A stretch of DNA of 64,000 nt from Cocos nucifera (taxonomy: Eukaryota > Streptophyta > Magnoliopsida > Arecales > Arecaceae), in the NCBI GenBank assembly GCA_006176705.1, contig QRFJ01004307.1, positions 1 to 64,000 on the forward strand. The letters are read 5' to 3'. Under the pieces are notes generated by a model. It ran no database searches. It was not told where the DNA came from and saw only the letters and a list, made by a program, of their open reading frames with translations. Each line of letters begins with the position of its first letter. The first letter of the stretch is position 1. The position numbers were made by a program, and so were the translations under genes. Below, in pieces: positions 23,820 to 35,707 of the stretch.

Positions 23820-26800
23820 ATATCTGTGTCCAACCCACTAGTCCGTATCTTGGACACCCATAGACTGACCGAACCCAACTACAAGGATTGGCTCCAAAAT
23901 ATTAAAATTATTTTGGATTCCAAAAAGTTGACTCATATATAGAAATAGAATCCTCCCACCTTACCAACCCATCCATCCACTGATCAGAGAGTGTCTCTTA
24001 AGAAATGGATGGATGAAGATAACAAAATCAGGTATTACATGTCAGGCTCGATGTTTAATGAGCTCCAGTGCAAACATAAAGACATTAAGACTAGCCACCA
24101 AATGTTGGCTCACCTATTAGAGTTGTTTGGTGGACAAAGTCACACAGCTAAATATCAAGTCACTAAGAGACTGTTTCATTCTCAGTTGCATGATGGACAA
24201 TCGGTCCAAGATCATTGTCTGATGATGATCAAGGACTTAGAAGAGCTTAAGAAGCTTGGTGTCAAGTTAGATCAGGATCTATAGATTGATATAATTCTGC
24301 AGTCCTTGATTGATGCATATGGACAGTTCATCATGAACTACCATATACATAAACTTCAGAATACCTTGGCTGAACTCATTAACATGCTGGTTACTACTGA
24401 GCTTTCTATGAAAGATTCTAAAGGCTCAGTAGTTACTGTGGAGCAGACTTCTTTCAAGAGAAAGTCTTTTAGAAAGAAGAAGAAGTTCGTGAAGAAGCAG
24501 AAGGTGGATGGTGGAAAGAAGAAGAAGGTAGAGCCAAAGAAGAAGACCATTGACAAAGAAAAATATTTTTGTTGCAACACTGATGGCCATTGGAAGTGGA
24601 ACTATCCTTTGTACCTAGCCATACTGAAGAACAAGAAGGAGGCAGGTCCTTCTGGAGGTATGCTCGTTATAGAATCTAATCTTATTATTTCTTCTGCATC
24701 CAATTGGGTGCTTGACTCTGGTTCTAGTGCTCACTTGTGCACTCTATGCAGGGTCTTAAGGATAGCAGGAGGTTGAGGGATGGTGAGATGATTTTACACA
24801 TCGAAAATGGAGCAAGAGTTGCTACTGTAGCCATGAAAATCTACCCTCTACAATTACCATTAGGATTAGATTTAATTCTTAGGGACTATTTATATGTGCC
24901 TGCAGCAAGCAAAAATTTGATTTCTATTTAATGTTTAGCACAAGATGGTTATGTAATAAGTTTTCTTAAGGATCATTGTTATATTCTTTATGAAAGAAAT
25001 AAAATTGCAAGTGGTTTTCTTATAAATGGTCTCTACCAGTTACATATTGATGTTTCTATTTTTAATGTTGAGCGAAACATCAATGCCATAGGATCAAAGT
25101 GACCTAGGGATAGTCTAAATGATAGGTATCTTTTGCACTTTAGGCTAGGTCATATAGCTGAACATAAGGTTAACAAATTGGAGAAATCTATGCTATTGAG
25201 TTTGTTGACTTTTGAGTCATATCCAATTTATGAATCATGCCTTAATGGCAAAATGACCAAGCTTCGTTTTGTAGGACATAGGGAAAGGGCCATAGACTTG
25301 CTTGCCCTAGTACATACTGATGTATGTGGCCCATTTGATATGCTGGCCAGGGGCAATTATGTCTACTTCATCATCTTTATTGATGACTTATCTCGGTATG
25401 GATATGTGTATTTGATGCAACATAAGTCTGAAGCTTCTAAAAAGTTCAAGAAATTCAGACTCGAAATAGAAAAGAAAATAGAAAAACCTATTAAGGTTCT
25501 TCGATCTAATCAAGGAGGCGAATATCTTAGCTGAAAATTTTTAGACTATCTTAAGGATAATGGCATAGTCTCTCAATGGACTCCATCTGAAACACCTTAA
25601 CTCAACGAGGTTTCAGAATTAAAAAATTGGATCCTATTAGATATGGTCCGATCTATGATGAGTTGCACGAACCTTCTTGAGTTTCTTTGGGGACATAGTC
25701 TAATGACTGCTATATATTTACTAAAAAGGGTTCCCTCTAAGACTGTTCCTACCACACCATATGAGATATGGCATGGTTAGAAATCAAATCTGAGTAATCT
25801 CAAAATTTGGTATTGTCTAGCCCATATCAAGAGACAACAGGCGGATAAATTAGAGTCTAGGTCCTTTAGAGCTCAATTTATTGGATATCCTAAAGAGTCA
25901 TTAGGATATTATTTCTATCTTCCAAAAGATCACAATATGATTGTGAGTTGACATGCAATATTTTTTAAAAAATAGTTTATTCAAGATGGTGGCATTGGAA
26001 GGCATATTAGACTCGAAGAAAAAGTCTTCAATGAGAAATGAGCTAAGAAACCTATCAAACCAAGTCAGATTGAGCCAACCCAGACACTACCTCCACCTTA
26101 TAGATCAAGTAGAATTTTCCATCCTCCTGAAAGGTACTTAGGTACTATATCAAAAGACGTAGAAAAAATATTTCTTATAGAAAATGGGGTTCATGATGAC
26201 AATCCCAAAACTTATGATGAGACAACATCAGATATCGACTCCAAGAAATGATTAGAGGCAACGAGGTCAGAAATTGACTTAATACACTCCAACCAAGTTT
26301 GGACCTTGGTAGATCCACTTGAAGGTATAGTATCTATTGGGTGTAAATGGATCTTCAAGAGAAAGATAGGTGTCGATGGGAATGTAGAGACATTCAAAGC
26401 AAGGCTCGTAGCGAAAGGGTATAGTCAGCGCGAAGGCATTGACTATCAAAATACTTTTTTGCCAGTAGCAATGCTCAAATCTATCTGCACATTGCTTACT
26501 ATTGCAGTCTATTTTAATTATGAAATATGGCAGATGGACTTGAAAATGGCATTCTTAAATGGATATCTTGAGGGAGATATCTATATGGAATAGCCGCTAG
26601 GATTCATATCTAGTGATAATGATCATAAAGTATGCAAATTACAAAGATCCATATATGGACTTAAGCAAGCATCTCGGAGTTGGAATGCTCATTTCAATAA
26701 TGTAATCAAATTATTTGGATTCATTAAGAATAAGGAGGAGCCCTATGTTTTTAAAAAAATCAGTGGGAGCGTTATTGTCTTCCTCATACTATACGTGGAT

Positions 26801-27700
26801 GATATCCTTCTAATTGGAATTGATATTTTCATATTGACTACAGTCAAAATGTGGTTGTCTAAGGAGTTCTCTATGAAAGATCTAGGAGAGGCATCCTTTA
26901 TTCTAAGAATTAAGGTCTATAGGGATAGACCGAATAGGATGCTGGGTCTCTCATAGAAAATGTACATAGAGGAGGTCCTGAAGAGGTTTAGCATGGAAAA
27001 CTCTAAGAGGGATTTAGTATCCTTCGGACATGGCATTCATCTCTCCAAGAAGATGTTTCTTAGCACACCTGAGGAGATTGAATGCATGAGCAAGATCTCT
27101 TATACTTCAGTAATAGAGAGCCTCATGTATGTCATGCTATGTATACGACTTGATATTACCCATGCTGTGAGTGTCACGAGCAAGTATCAGTCAAATCCAG
27201 GCGAAGAGCATAGGACTTTTGTAAAATGTATCCTTAAGTACTTAAGAAGGACTAAGGATATGTTTCTAGCCTTCGGTAATGAAGAACTTCAGGTTCAATT
27301 ATATATAGACTCAGATTTTATTTATAATGATAGAGCTATCAGTTGGAAGGATTCTAAGCAGATGATGATAGCAGACTACACCATGAAAGTAGAGTACATC
27401 GTTGCATCAGAGGCTGCAAAGGAGGCATTCTGGTACAAGAAGTTCATCACAGAGCTCAAAGTGATGCCATCAGATACCATCCCTCTGTACTGTAATAACA
27501 ATGGTGCCATAGCCCTAACTAAGGAGCCTAGGTCTCACCAGAAATCCAAGCACATTGAGCGGCGATACCACCTCATCCACGATTATCTCGAGAAGGGATA
27601 CATCGACGTCAAGACAGTTACTGTAGATAATGCGGCTGAACTATTGACAAAGCCATTGAGCCAACAGAAGATCAAAGCCTACCTTAAGAAGATAGGATAG
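23820..27700 (+). pseudogene. gag-pol: Copia-C gag-pol polyprotein, decayed
   Basis: A single polyprotein frame with the Copia order Gag, protease, integrase, RT, RNase H. The gag start ATG has become ATA (23820-23822). The Gag helix region is at 23991-24420, followed by a Lys-rich tail. The zinc knuckle near 24565-24610 has lost its first and last cysteines to tyrosine. The protease motif LDSGSSAHLC is near 24712. A frameshift follows near 24750. Integrase HTDVCGPFD is near 25315, and the region holds a TGA at 25949 and a TAG at 25973. RT with intact YVDD lies at 26792-26803. RNase H ends with LLTKPLSQQKIKAYL near 27640-27690; a deletion near 27330 removes the DDRKSTSGSLF stretch. Stop TAG closes at 27698. 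Not functional. Confidence 0.92.
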
Positions 27701-27736
27701 ATTTGTAGCTAATTGGCTTTAGCCTAAGTGGGAGTT

Positions 27737-30017
27737 TGTTAGATGTGTGCCCTAGAAGCCAGATTGGCTAAACACTTGTAATACACTTCTAAGGATAATT
27801 TTATAATTTTAACTATAAATTAATAAATAGATTATTTTTTATTACTATGTGATTTAAAGTATCTGTGATACATTTTTTGAGTTAATGGTAATGGCAATTC
27901 ATATATTCAAGAGTTGAAAATTTGAGACATGAATTTTTATGATTAACTCATAAATAGCTCTCGATCGTAGGATCATCATGAGGATGGTGATCGATTTGGA
28001 AGGTTGATGTAGGATCGCTTTTTTAGAATAGATGTATCTTGAGTCTATAGTATGGAGATACTGGAGTGAGAGTATAGGTACTCATTAGAGAACAAGGGCA
28101 CTGAGCGTAACCACCTCGAGCAGTCATAACGAAGTCTACCTTCTAGTTGATGACTGACTCGATGCTGTAGTAGTATGTCTGATTCTTTGATCTGAGATGC
28201 ATTGACAGTTCACCTTAAGGGTGTTATAGTTTGTCTACACCCTAACTCAATCTCCTAGCCATTTGGAACCTTGAGGTGTATGTTGGCTATACCATGTTCA
28301 TGGTAGAAATTGGATTGCACCAATAGGAAATCTATCTACCTCGATAGATGAGGAGCAGTTCTATGATAATCATGAGATTCAGTTCTTATGCCCATGATCA
28401 TGGTAGAGTGAAGATGATAGAAAGAGTTTCTGTTAGAGTTTCACATTGGACTCGATTCAAATTATTAATTCATATGATGGATATTGGATTTGATGAGTTC
28501 ACCTTAACCCTAATCCTATCGGGACTCAAGATAGAAGAACCCAATCACATATGTAGCTGGACCAAGAGGTTCACTTTCGATTCTAATAGATTGCCACCAT
28601 ATACTGTTAGATATCGCTGGTGGATTTTGGGAGCAATTAGAATGATTTGGATGATCGACCATTCTAATTGTATGAATCAGAAAAGTTCTGGTCCATCGAA
28701 AGATGTTTTTATGATGTTGATGATAGAGATCGTGACATGTCTCATTACTATATGAAACTGAACCTAACTAAATCACACAAACAATGATTTGGGTCTAGAT
28801 GTCATCAATTAGACTAATCTAGTTCAATTGATTTGGATTAGATCTAATTAGGTTCAAGGAAATCATGTTAGCACATGATTAAGCCTAACATTTTCCTTTT
28901 GTAATCATTTTGGTTCATCTCAACTGAGCCAAATTTGTTTGGGCTCACTCAGGAACCTTGTCTTAGTCTGACTGGAGCTTGTCTAGACTAGAAATGAGTT
29001 ATCTTAATTCATTAGATGGATTTAAAGCAACACCTCCCATTTTCTATCATCTGCTAATTCCTATTTCTGGACATAGGTCAACAGTTGACCCTGAACACTT
29101 GGACATAGGGCCATGTGTCATGCACCTATAGCAGAGCACCTGGGGCTCTTGTCCCCTGGTAAAAGAGGTAAGAGAGAGGGTGCATGCCACCCTAGGTGTG
29201 CGCCCCATGTGGATAAGAGATGGAGTCCCATACAGATGGGACTCCAAGGTATTTTGATATGATCAAACACCTAGGCACCAAAGACTCTTGCTTTATCTAG
29301 TCTTGGCAGTATCTATGTGGATCTTTTAGGGACTCTCATTTAATTGGATCAGATGACATCATCCCACCAATCAAATTTAGATCTGATTGAATGAAGGCCT
29401 CTAATTGGCTGGGATGATGTGGCACTGCATGGCACAGCAAAATCTATTTAAACCTGTCTGCACCTAGGGTTAGAAGGCTTTTCCTTTTCACCATGCTGCA
29501 AGACTATCCTTTTCTATTCCATGCCTCTCTCTGATCCTCTCTCTCTCCTCTCCACACCCAAAGGAGTTGGTCTTGGATTCAAGTGCAATCCAAGGAAGAA
29601 AGGCACCTAGATTAGGAAGAAGGTGGCACTGCTGAAAGAGACTGCTGCTTCTTCAAAGAAGTTTTGAAGAACTTCAAGATCAAATCCAGATCTAGTTTTT
29701 GAAGGAGTAATTTAGAAGGAGAAAACCTCCAGATCCTATCCAAGTGGATATTGGTAGAGGCCAGGCACATTCGTGGCTCCTTCCAAAACCTTAGGATCAT
29801 TTAGGATCATCATAGGGTATAATCTGATTACTCAAATATAAGATATAAAATTAAATTAGATTTAATTTTATTTTTATTATATAATGTTAGTTATTTAGAA
29901 TTAGATCTGAGATGTCTCAGATCTGATTAGCATCATAGAAATTTTTTTTTGAAATATTTCTTCAGATCTAATCAAATCTGAATGATCCTATGCAAGAAAA
30001 ATATGATTTTTCCTTCA
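27737..30017 (+). repeat. 3' LTR of Copia-C
   Basis: TGTTAGATGTGTG to TTTTCCTTCA, 2.28 kb, preceded by the polypurine tract AAGTGGGAG (27726-27734). The donor-like GT found in the other LTRs reads AAGATATAA here and is lost. A 135-codon open frame at 28348-28755 lies in LTR sequence that is not coding in the other copies. Confidence 0.88.
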
Positions 30018-30090
30018 CCTACGGCCCCAATGAAAGTAAAAATTTCTTGACTTCATTTTTTTTTCCTTATCAACATAATCCCCACTTTTC

Positions 30091-30981
30091 TTGTCCCGTT
30101 ATATTGGAAAATGGTGCTCAGCCTATATGTCTTTGAACATTTGTGATCTTCATTGCATATGCTTTTTCTTAAGTCTGGAAAGTTATCACCTTATCTTTAG
30201 AATGAATTTTATAGCACCTACTTTAGCTATATTCCCACATGATGTTAAAATAGATGGGATCTACATTTCAATATACTATTCTCATATGCTTTGGAATATC
30301 GATGGATATTATTTTTGTCTTTCAGATGATGTTTTTCAAGTCAATATTTCTGATGGAAGCTGATTTTTTCCTCACTGCTGGTTTTACTTCATCCCAAATG
30401 ATGTATCAATGGAAATGAATACTGATGGGATGTACCTTACTTTTTACTATTATTATGCTTTTCAATGCCCTTACGGCTGCTCTTATTTTATTCCAAATGA
30501 AGTATCTAAGGAAGAAAGTACTGATGGAATTGGGCTCAACTTATACTATCCTCATATACCTCAGGCTTGCGGTTGTTACCTTTTCAATATTCCTAATGAT
30601 ATATCTCAACTATATTTAGTTGATGCAAAAGGTTTCTCTTTTGCTAAATTATAGTTATGCTTATGCCACTATCAATACATCTACAATTATAATGGAAGCA
30701 AGACCACCTTCTTACATTATGCTATTTTAGCACCTTTGTGCCATTTCCTGTGCCAATCTCATTTTCAGGAGTTACGAACTACTATGCTGGTAAAACCTAT
30801 TCATCTATTGAGATGGCATTATGTGGATCTTAGTGAAGGAGATCACTTTCTTCTTAATAATTGTTTATCATTAGCAATGGCCTACATATCTTACCTCAGA
30901 GGTGATGAATTAGGTTTGGTTGTGAGAAAAACCAAGATGAATATAAGCCTTAGATTATCTTTATTGTCATCTTGCTTATAG
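30091..30981 (+). pseudogene. Unrecognised frame with 33-residue tandem repeats, inside CACTA-2
   Basis: One frame runs for 297 codons with only two stops (TGA at 30361, TAG at 30652), unusual in this AT-rich decayed sequence. The middle consists of tandem units of 99 bases. Units at 30400-30498 and 30499-30597 are each exactly 33 residues, starting DVS/EVS and ending FIPN/NIPN, with a shared core of TDG, a YY pair, GC and IPN. Shorter units occur at 30241-30327 (29 residues) and 30328-30399 (24), and a partial one follows from 30598. The C-terminal third is hydrophobic and not repeated. I recognise no family. It may be a captured host gene or a CACTA gene. No start or promoter could be fixed. 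Confidence 0.55.
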
Positions 30982-31139
30982 CTTATTCAGCATAGTCTTG
31001 GCATAGAGATATCTGGTTTTCGTCACCAATTGAAGCTTTTGTCTCTTTAGATACTAGTGATTATACTGCGACAGTGAGAAGTTCCTGTTGCTTTTTGTAT
31101 ACCTATATGGATGGTTGTTGTCTCCTTGGTTTTATTTTT

Positions 31140-32260
31140 CTTTATTTCAAGATGCTAGGATATCTGGCTCTCATCCACCAACTACTAAAGATGAGCAGGA
31201 GGAGGAGGATGAGGAGGACATTACCTGATTCTTTTTTATATTGTGGTCGATAGATTGGTAAGAAATCTATACCAAAACTCTTTACTAGAACTATAAAACT
31301 CTTATATGTATGCTTTAATTAATTTAATTATATTATTTACTTATTGTAGACATGATAACTGGGTCATCCACCAAGCTAGCTGTAGTTGTAGAAGGCCACA
31401 TACCAATCTAGGAGGACTAGTGATTATTTAGATTCTAGGTTGTGACAGATCGCAGTAAGAATTTCAAACTGTATTTATTAAATTGTTACAAGATCTGATA
31501 TGTATATAGAACTAATATATTTTTGAACCATATAGCGAATTACATAGAGTACATCATTGCATGGTCTGGCGATGATCCATCCACTCAGCTCGCCCTTAAT
31601 CTTGAGGGATGGCTCAAGGACACCGGAGGGATGAGTAGGAGCTGGGTCATACGATTTGACCATAGCTTTGATCCTCTAGTGGCTCAATCATCTTCGGCAT
31701 CCTCATAGGCCTCGACATCCCAGATTTGAAGTGATGCCCATATGGAGGAGATCGTGCATAGGCTTCTGAGCTAGCAACCTTAGAGTGTTTGAGATGTTAT
31801 TCGCGATGCGGTCATGGAGGCTTTTCAAGACCTATGGCTACAAACCAGCTAGGCTCGTTGTTCCAGCCATCACATCAAATAATTTTATTAGTAAATTCTT
31901 TTACTTATTTTAAGCTTTCATATTTAGAAGCTTCACATATTTATGCTATGCTTGAGTTGGAAAAGAAGATCTAGGGGCTAAAAATTTAATCTAATTATCC
32001 AATTGATAGATTGGATGTGTCTATAATTTCGTATCATAGAATGAAATATGTCAGAATAATTTATTTAAGAATTAGAGGAGAGTATCGAAAGATACATCTC
32101 CATATCGAAACATACACCTCCATATCAAAACTTATGAATAATATATTTTTTTTTTATTTTAAGATGCTGGGATATCCGGCTCTCGTTCACCAACTACTAA
32201 AGATGAATCAAAGAATGAGTAGGAGAATAGGACATTACTTCATTTTTTTTTTGTTTCGTA
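31140..32260 (+). pseudogene. CACTA-2 TNP-like C-terminal exons, degraded and rearranged
   Basis: Exon fragments parallel those of CACTA-1. The VVDRL piece near 31243 is followed by a T-rich intron; then come 31350-31430 and 31530-31830 (NYIEYII, LEGWLKDTGGMSRSWVIRFD, SDAHMEEI), and a last exon at 32160-32250 (GYPALVHQLLK). A copy of the last-exon start also sits upstream at 31150-31230 (GYLALIHQLLK-like, followed by an acidic stretch), out of order, so this end was duplicated or rearranged. Stops interrupt most pieces. In living elements the protein would assist transposase at the subterminal repeats. Confidence 0.6.
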
Positions 32261-32439
32261 TATAATTTTGATACTTGAAAAGAAGTATTTTAATGTAAAA
32301 TTATAAAATTTATATTTTTAATATAATATAATTAATTTTATATTTATGATTATATTAAATAGTTATTATCTTATTTTTAATAAATTAAAAAAAATATTAT
32401 TATTTGTTAGTAGGTTTTAAATTATTTAGTTATAATTTT

Positions 32440-32879
32440 TTTTAAAAAAATTATAAACTATTAGTGAAGTGAGTAGCAATGATAGATTATCATCGCTAAT
32501 AATTTTTTAAAATTTAAAAAAAATAAAATGATATTAGTGATGACATTATCAACAAAATTATCATTGCTAATAGTTTTTTGAGTTTTTTATAAAAAAAATT
32601 AAAAATTATTAGCAACGGCATTAGCGATAAAAATGCTGTCGCTAATAGATTTTTGCTAGTTTAATAATAAAAATTAAAATTTTTAGCGATGGCATGTTTA
32701 TCACTAATGCCGTTATTAGCGACGGTAATAGTTGCCATTGCTAATAATGATAATTAGTGATAAAAATTTTTTAGGTTGGATTTTTTGATGGTATTAGTGA
32801 TAGTAAGGTTATTAGCGATGACATATGGACTATTAACGATGGCATTTAGCCATCGGTAATGGTCAGAATTTTCGTAGTG
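32440..32879. repeat. CACTA-2 right subterminal repeats and TIR
   Basis: TTAGCGATGG/CCATCGCTAA palindromes (about six, with variants) end in CGTAGTG at 32873-32879. They mirror the left end. Confidence 0.85.
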
Positions 32880-32882
32880 GAT

Positions 32883-33997
32883 TGAGCCTGACATTTTCCT
32901 TCTGTAGTTTTTCTGATTCATCATGACTGAGTTAAATTAGATTCAGCTCATCCCTAGATTATGAATAGGTTTATTTTCATCTAGCTGGTACTTGTCCAGG
33001 TCAGATTGAGTCTTGAAATAAATCCATTCTAGGTGTAACTGGACTAGGGTCAATAGTTGACCTAATTGAGAGAGTTGAGGGTCGTATGATCTGAGCCTCC
33101 TGAAAAATTTTCTAGGGATTCTTTTCCTCTGATTGTTTGACATGTGATTGGGCTCGAGTCCTACTTTGGGCTTGCCCAATTTGGTGGAAATAGGTGGTGC
33201 CTAGATAGGCTTAAATCAGAAATTTGATTTAGATCAAATTCTAAAAGGATGAGTCCTTGGTGCCCTAGATTCTTCCTTATCCATTCATGATGCCACAAGG
33301 GGAGGTATTTTGTGCTACCAAACCTAATGGAGATTAGGTTTTAGGCATGGGCTATAAGCTAAGAGTCCAAGGCAATCAAGCAAACATGTTGTTTGATCAC
33401 CTAGGACACTTGGGGGCATAGGAGTCTCTATAAAAACCTCTGTGCCCTAAGGATCTTCATCCTTTGATTCCCATGCCCATATGCTGCTACCATCTCCTTC
33501 TCCAGGCCCCCTTTAGTGTTCCTCTCTCTCTTCTCCACATCCATACCAAGTTTGGTGAAGGTTCAGTGATCAAGTGTTGAAGAAAGATGACGCAAAGATC
33601 AAGATAGGGTGATCTACATCAAGAGACTACATGATAACTTTGAAGATCCTTTTGAAGATTCTACAAATCAGATCTAGATTTGATCTTTTGATATCAGATC
33701 TAAAAGAAGAGTACGTCTAGAACCTGCTCGAGTGAATTTTGGTGGAGGCTATACACGTGCATGGCTAGATCCAGAACCTCAGGAGCAGCCGGATCATCAT
33801 CAAAGTAATAGTTTACCCTATACAGGTAACAACCATTATTATTGATTTATTTTTAATTTTTTTTAAGATTAGATCATTAGGATCAGATTTGAGAATTTTT
33901 AGATTTGATAAAATTTTATAAACTTTTTTAAAAAAAATCTACTAAAGATCTGATCAGATTAGATCGATCCTGCGGTGGAAAATCTAGTTTTCCTTCA
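32883..33997 (+). repeat. 5' LTR of Copia-B, second part
   Basis: It resumes TGAGCCTGACATTTTCC, exactly where 17153 stopped, and ends TTTTCCTTCA. It carries TATAAAAA at 33429-33436 and the donor-like CAG|GTAAC at 33835/33836. Confidence 0.9.
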
Positions 33998-35707
33998 ACT
34001 GGTATTAGAGAAATTTATAGTTCTTCAGATCTTCTTTAGATCTAATTTTTATTTTATTTTTGATATAATATTAATAATTTCAGATATCACATGAGATATG
34101 ATTAGATCTGAAATCAGTAGATTAACAATTTTAATTTATGTATGAGATATATTTGATACATGTCTAAACTAGGTTTGTAGAATTATTCTATGAATTATCT
34201 AGAATAGGATTTTATATGATATGATCATTTAATATTTTATTTTTTAGATATTATATCAGATAAATCAGATTTGAAAACATGCATATTTGGTTTAATTTTT
34301 GATACGTGAGATGTAAACAAAGCATGCATAGTTAGATCTATAATTTTATATGTAATATATCTTATAGATCTAATAGTTTTATAGTATAATGGTTATTTCT
34401 AATTAAGGCATTCTCCTTGGCCATCAAGTCATAAGAGTAAGAAGGGTTTAAAGGCCCTCTCTTTTCATTCGATGGGGTCCTATTATGGCGTGTAGGGATG
34501 CTACACGTTTCTTCTTAGTCAGAAATAAAAAAACTTACTTTTCTATAAAATACTAAATCCTAAAATCCTAGAATTTTTATACATATTTTTGTTTATGAAC
34601 CCTGAACTTAATTAAGAATTTAGATTATAAAATCAATTAGATCTAAAATTTATGAATTTTTAGATCTAAGACATCTTCATAAATTTGGATTCGGGTATGG
34701 GTAGCTCAATTAGATCTAGCAGTTGATCAAACCAAATCAAGAGTTGGTTAGATGGAATCAAGAATGCTTAGATTTGACCAGCCTAATATGATTAAATCTA
34801 GGTCAAGATTGACTCACATCATGTGTGGTCGATCAAGTAAAGACCTAATTTGGCTCCATAGTTTGACCATGGATTGTAGGTTAACTCGATCGATTCTGGT
34901 TCAATAATTTTATGTCTAAGATAAATTTGGCAGATACAATCGACTAATTTTTAATTGGGAGCTACTCGATCTAAATGTGTTCTTGTCGAGTTAATGGCAT
35001 ATCCCTTCCACTGGTCTCACATACCTGGCTATTTGGATCGATCGAGTTCTAGTTTAAGGTAGCTAATGATTCGAGCTAACCCATGCCACTAGGTTAGTCA
35101 TAATTATTATGACTAAGTCAAGTCATGTCTAAGAGACCTAAATCAAATCTTTCTAAGAAAATATTAAGTCATAGGTCTTCCATCATTGAGATATGCGGGC
35201 CCTTCTTGAGGTTGATTATTCTTGATTGGTTATAATGGTTCAATTGCACTAGAAAGATGCAACCATGTCTATTAGGCATTGGATGCTACAGGTTAGAGGA
35301 TGGGTTGGGCTCGATATTTTGAATACGGTGAGGGATCCAATTCATGCAAATGGTGGATCTGACTTAACTAAGGATTGGAGCAATATTTCGGGCATGGTGA
35401 GCTTCATGAATTAGAGATCAGGTTTGGGTGCACTATGATTACAGAATCATTGGATAAGAGTTATCCACTCATTGGTTGATCCATCACCAATAACTATTAG
35501 ATGAGGTGGTGAGCCAGTCAGTGGGACCACACCACACCATCCATTAAAAGTCTATGATCACAAAGATTTTTACATCTATATTAAGGGAGTATAGGGATCC
35601 AAAAAAATAGTGAAAGTCTAATTTATTTAAAAATAAAATATTTAAATAAATTGATCAAGTCTAATTAAAAAAGAATCTAACTAGAAACTTTTACTCTCTA
35701 CAAAAAA
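33998..35707 (+). other. Copia-B primer site and untranslated leader
   Basis: ACTGGTATTAGAG follows the LTR; this is the initiator-Met primer site with one change (TATCAGAG to TATTAGAG). The next 1.7 kb has no gene and aligns with the other Copia leaders. The splice-acceptor AG before gag is lost in this copy (TCTCTACAAAAAAATG). Confidence 0.75.

Larger units (their letters stand above)
19736..30017 (+). mobile_element. Copia-C: complete but decayed Angela-like element
   Basis: LTR, primer site, leader, gag-pol, polypurine tract and LTR are present in order over 10.3 kb. The 5' LTR begins TATTAGATG (the canonical TG has become TA). The flanking five bases are CTTTC and CCTAC, which do not form a clear duplication. 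LTRs differ at roughly one base in ten in the first 250, so the insertion is old. It sits inside CACTA-2. Confidence 0.88.
17154..32879. mobile_element. CACTA-2: CACTA transposon with nested Copia-C
   Basis: The left tip is CACTATAAGAAAAT and the right tip is TTTTCGTAGTG (complement CACTACGAAAATT), flanked by a perfect GAT duplication (17151-17153 and 32880-32882). Both ends carry TTAGCGATGG/CCATCGCTAA palindromes. Without Copia-C it is about 5.4 kb. Contents in order are left subterminal repeats, a long inverted repeat, a C-rich segment, an unrecognised 33-residue repeat frame, and degraded TNP exons. No transposase (TNPD-type) domain was seen, so it was probably non-autonomous or has decayed. 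Confidence 0.92.

Noticed and set aside
28348..28755. 135-codon open frame on the plus strand
   Set aside because: It is entirely inside the Copia-C 3' LTR and is not open at the same place in the other LTRs.
19731..30022. Target duplication for Copia-C
   Set aside because: CTTTC and CCTAC match at only three of five positions; I do not claim a duplication.
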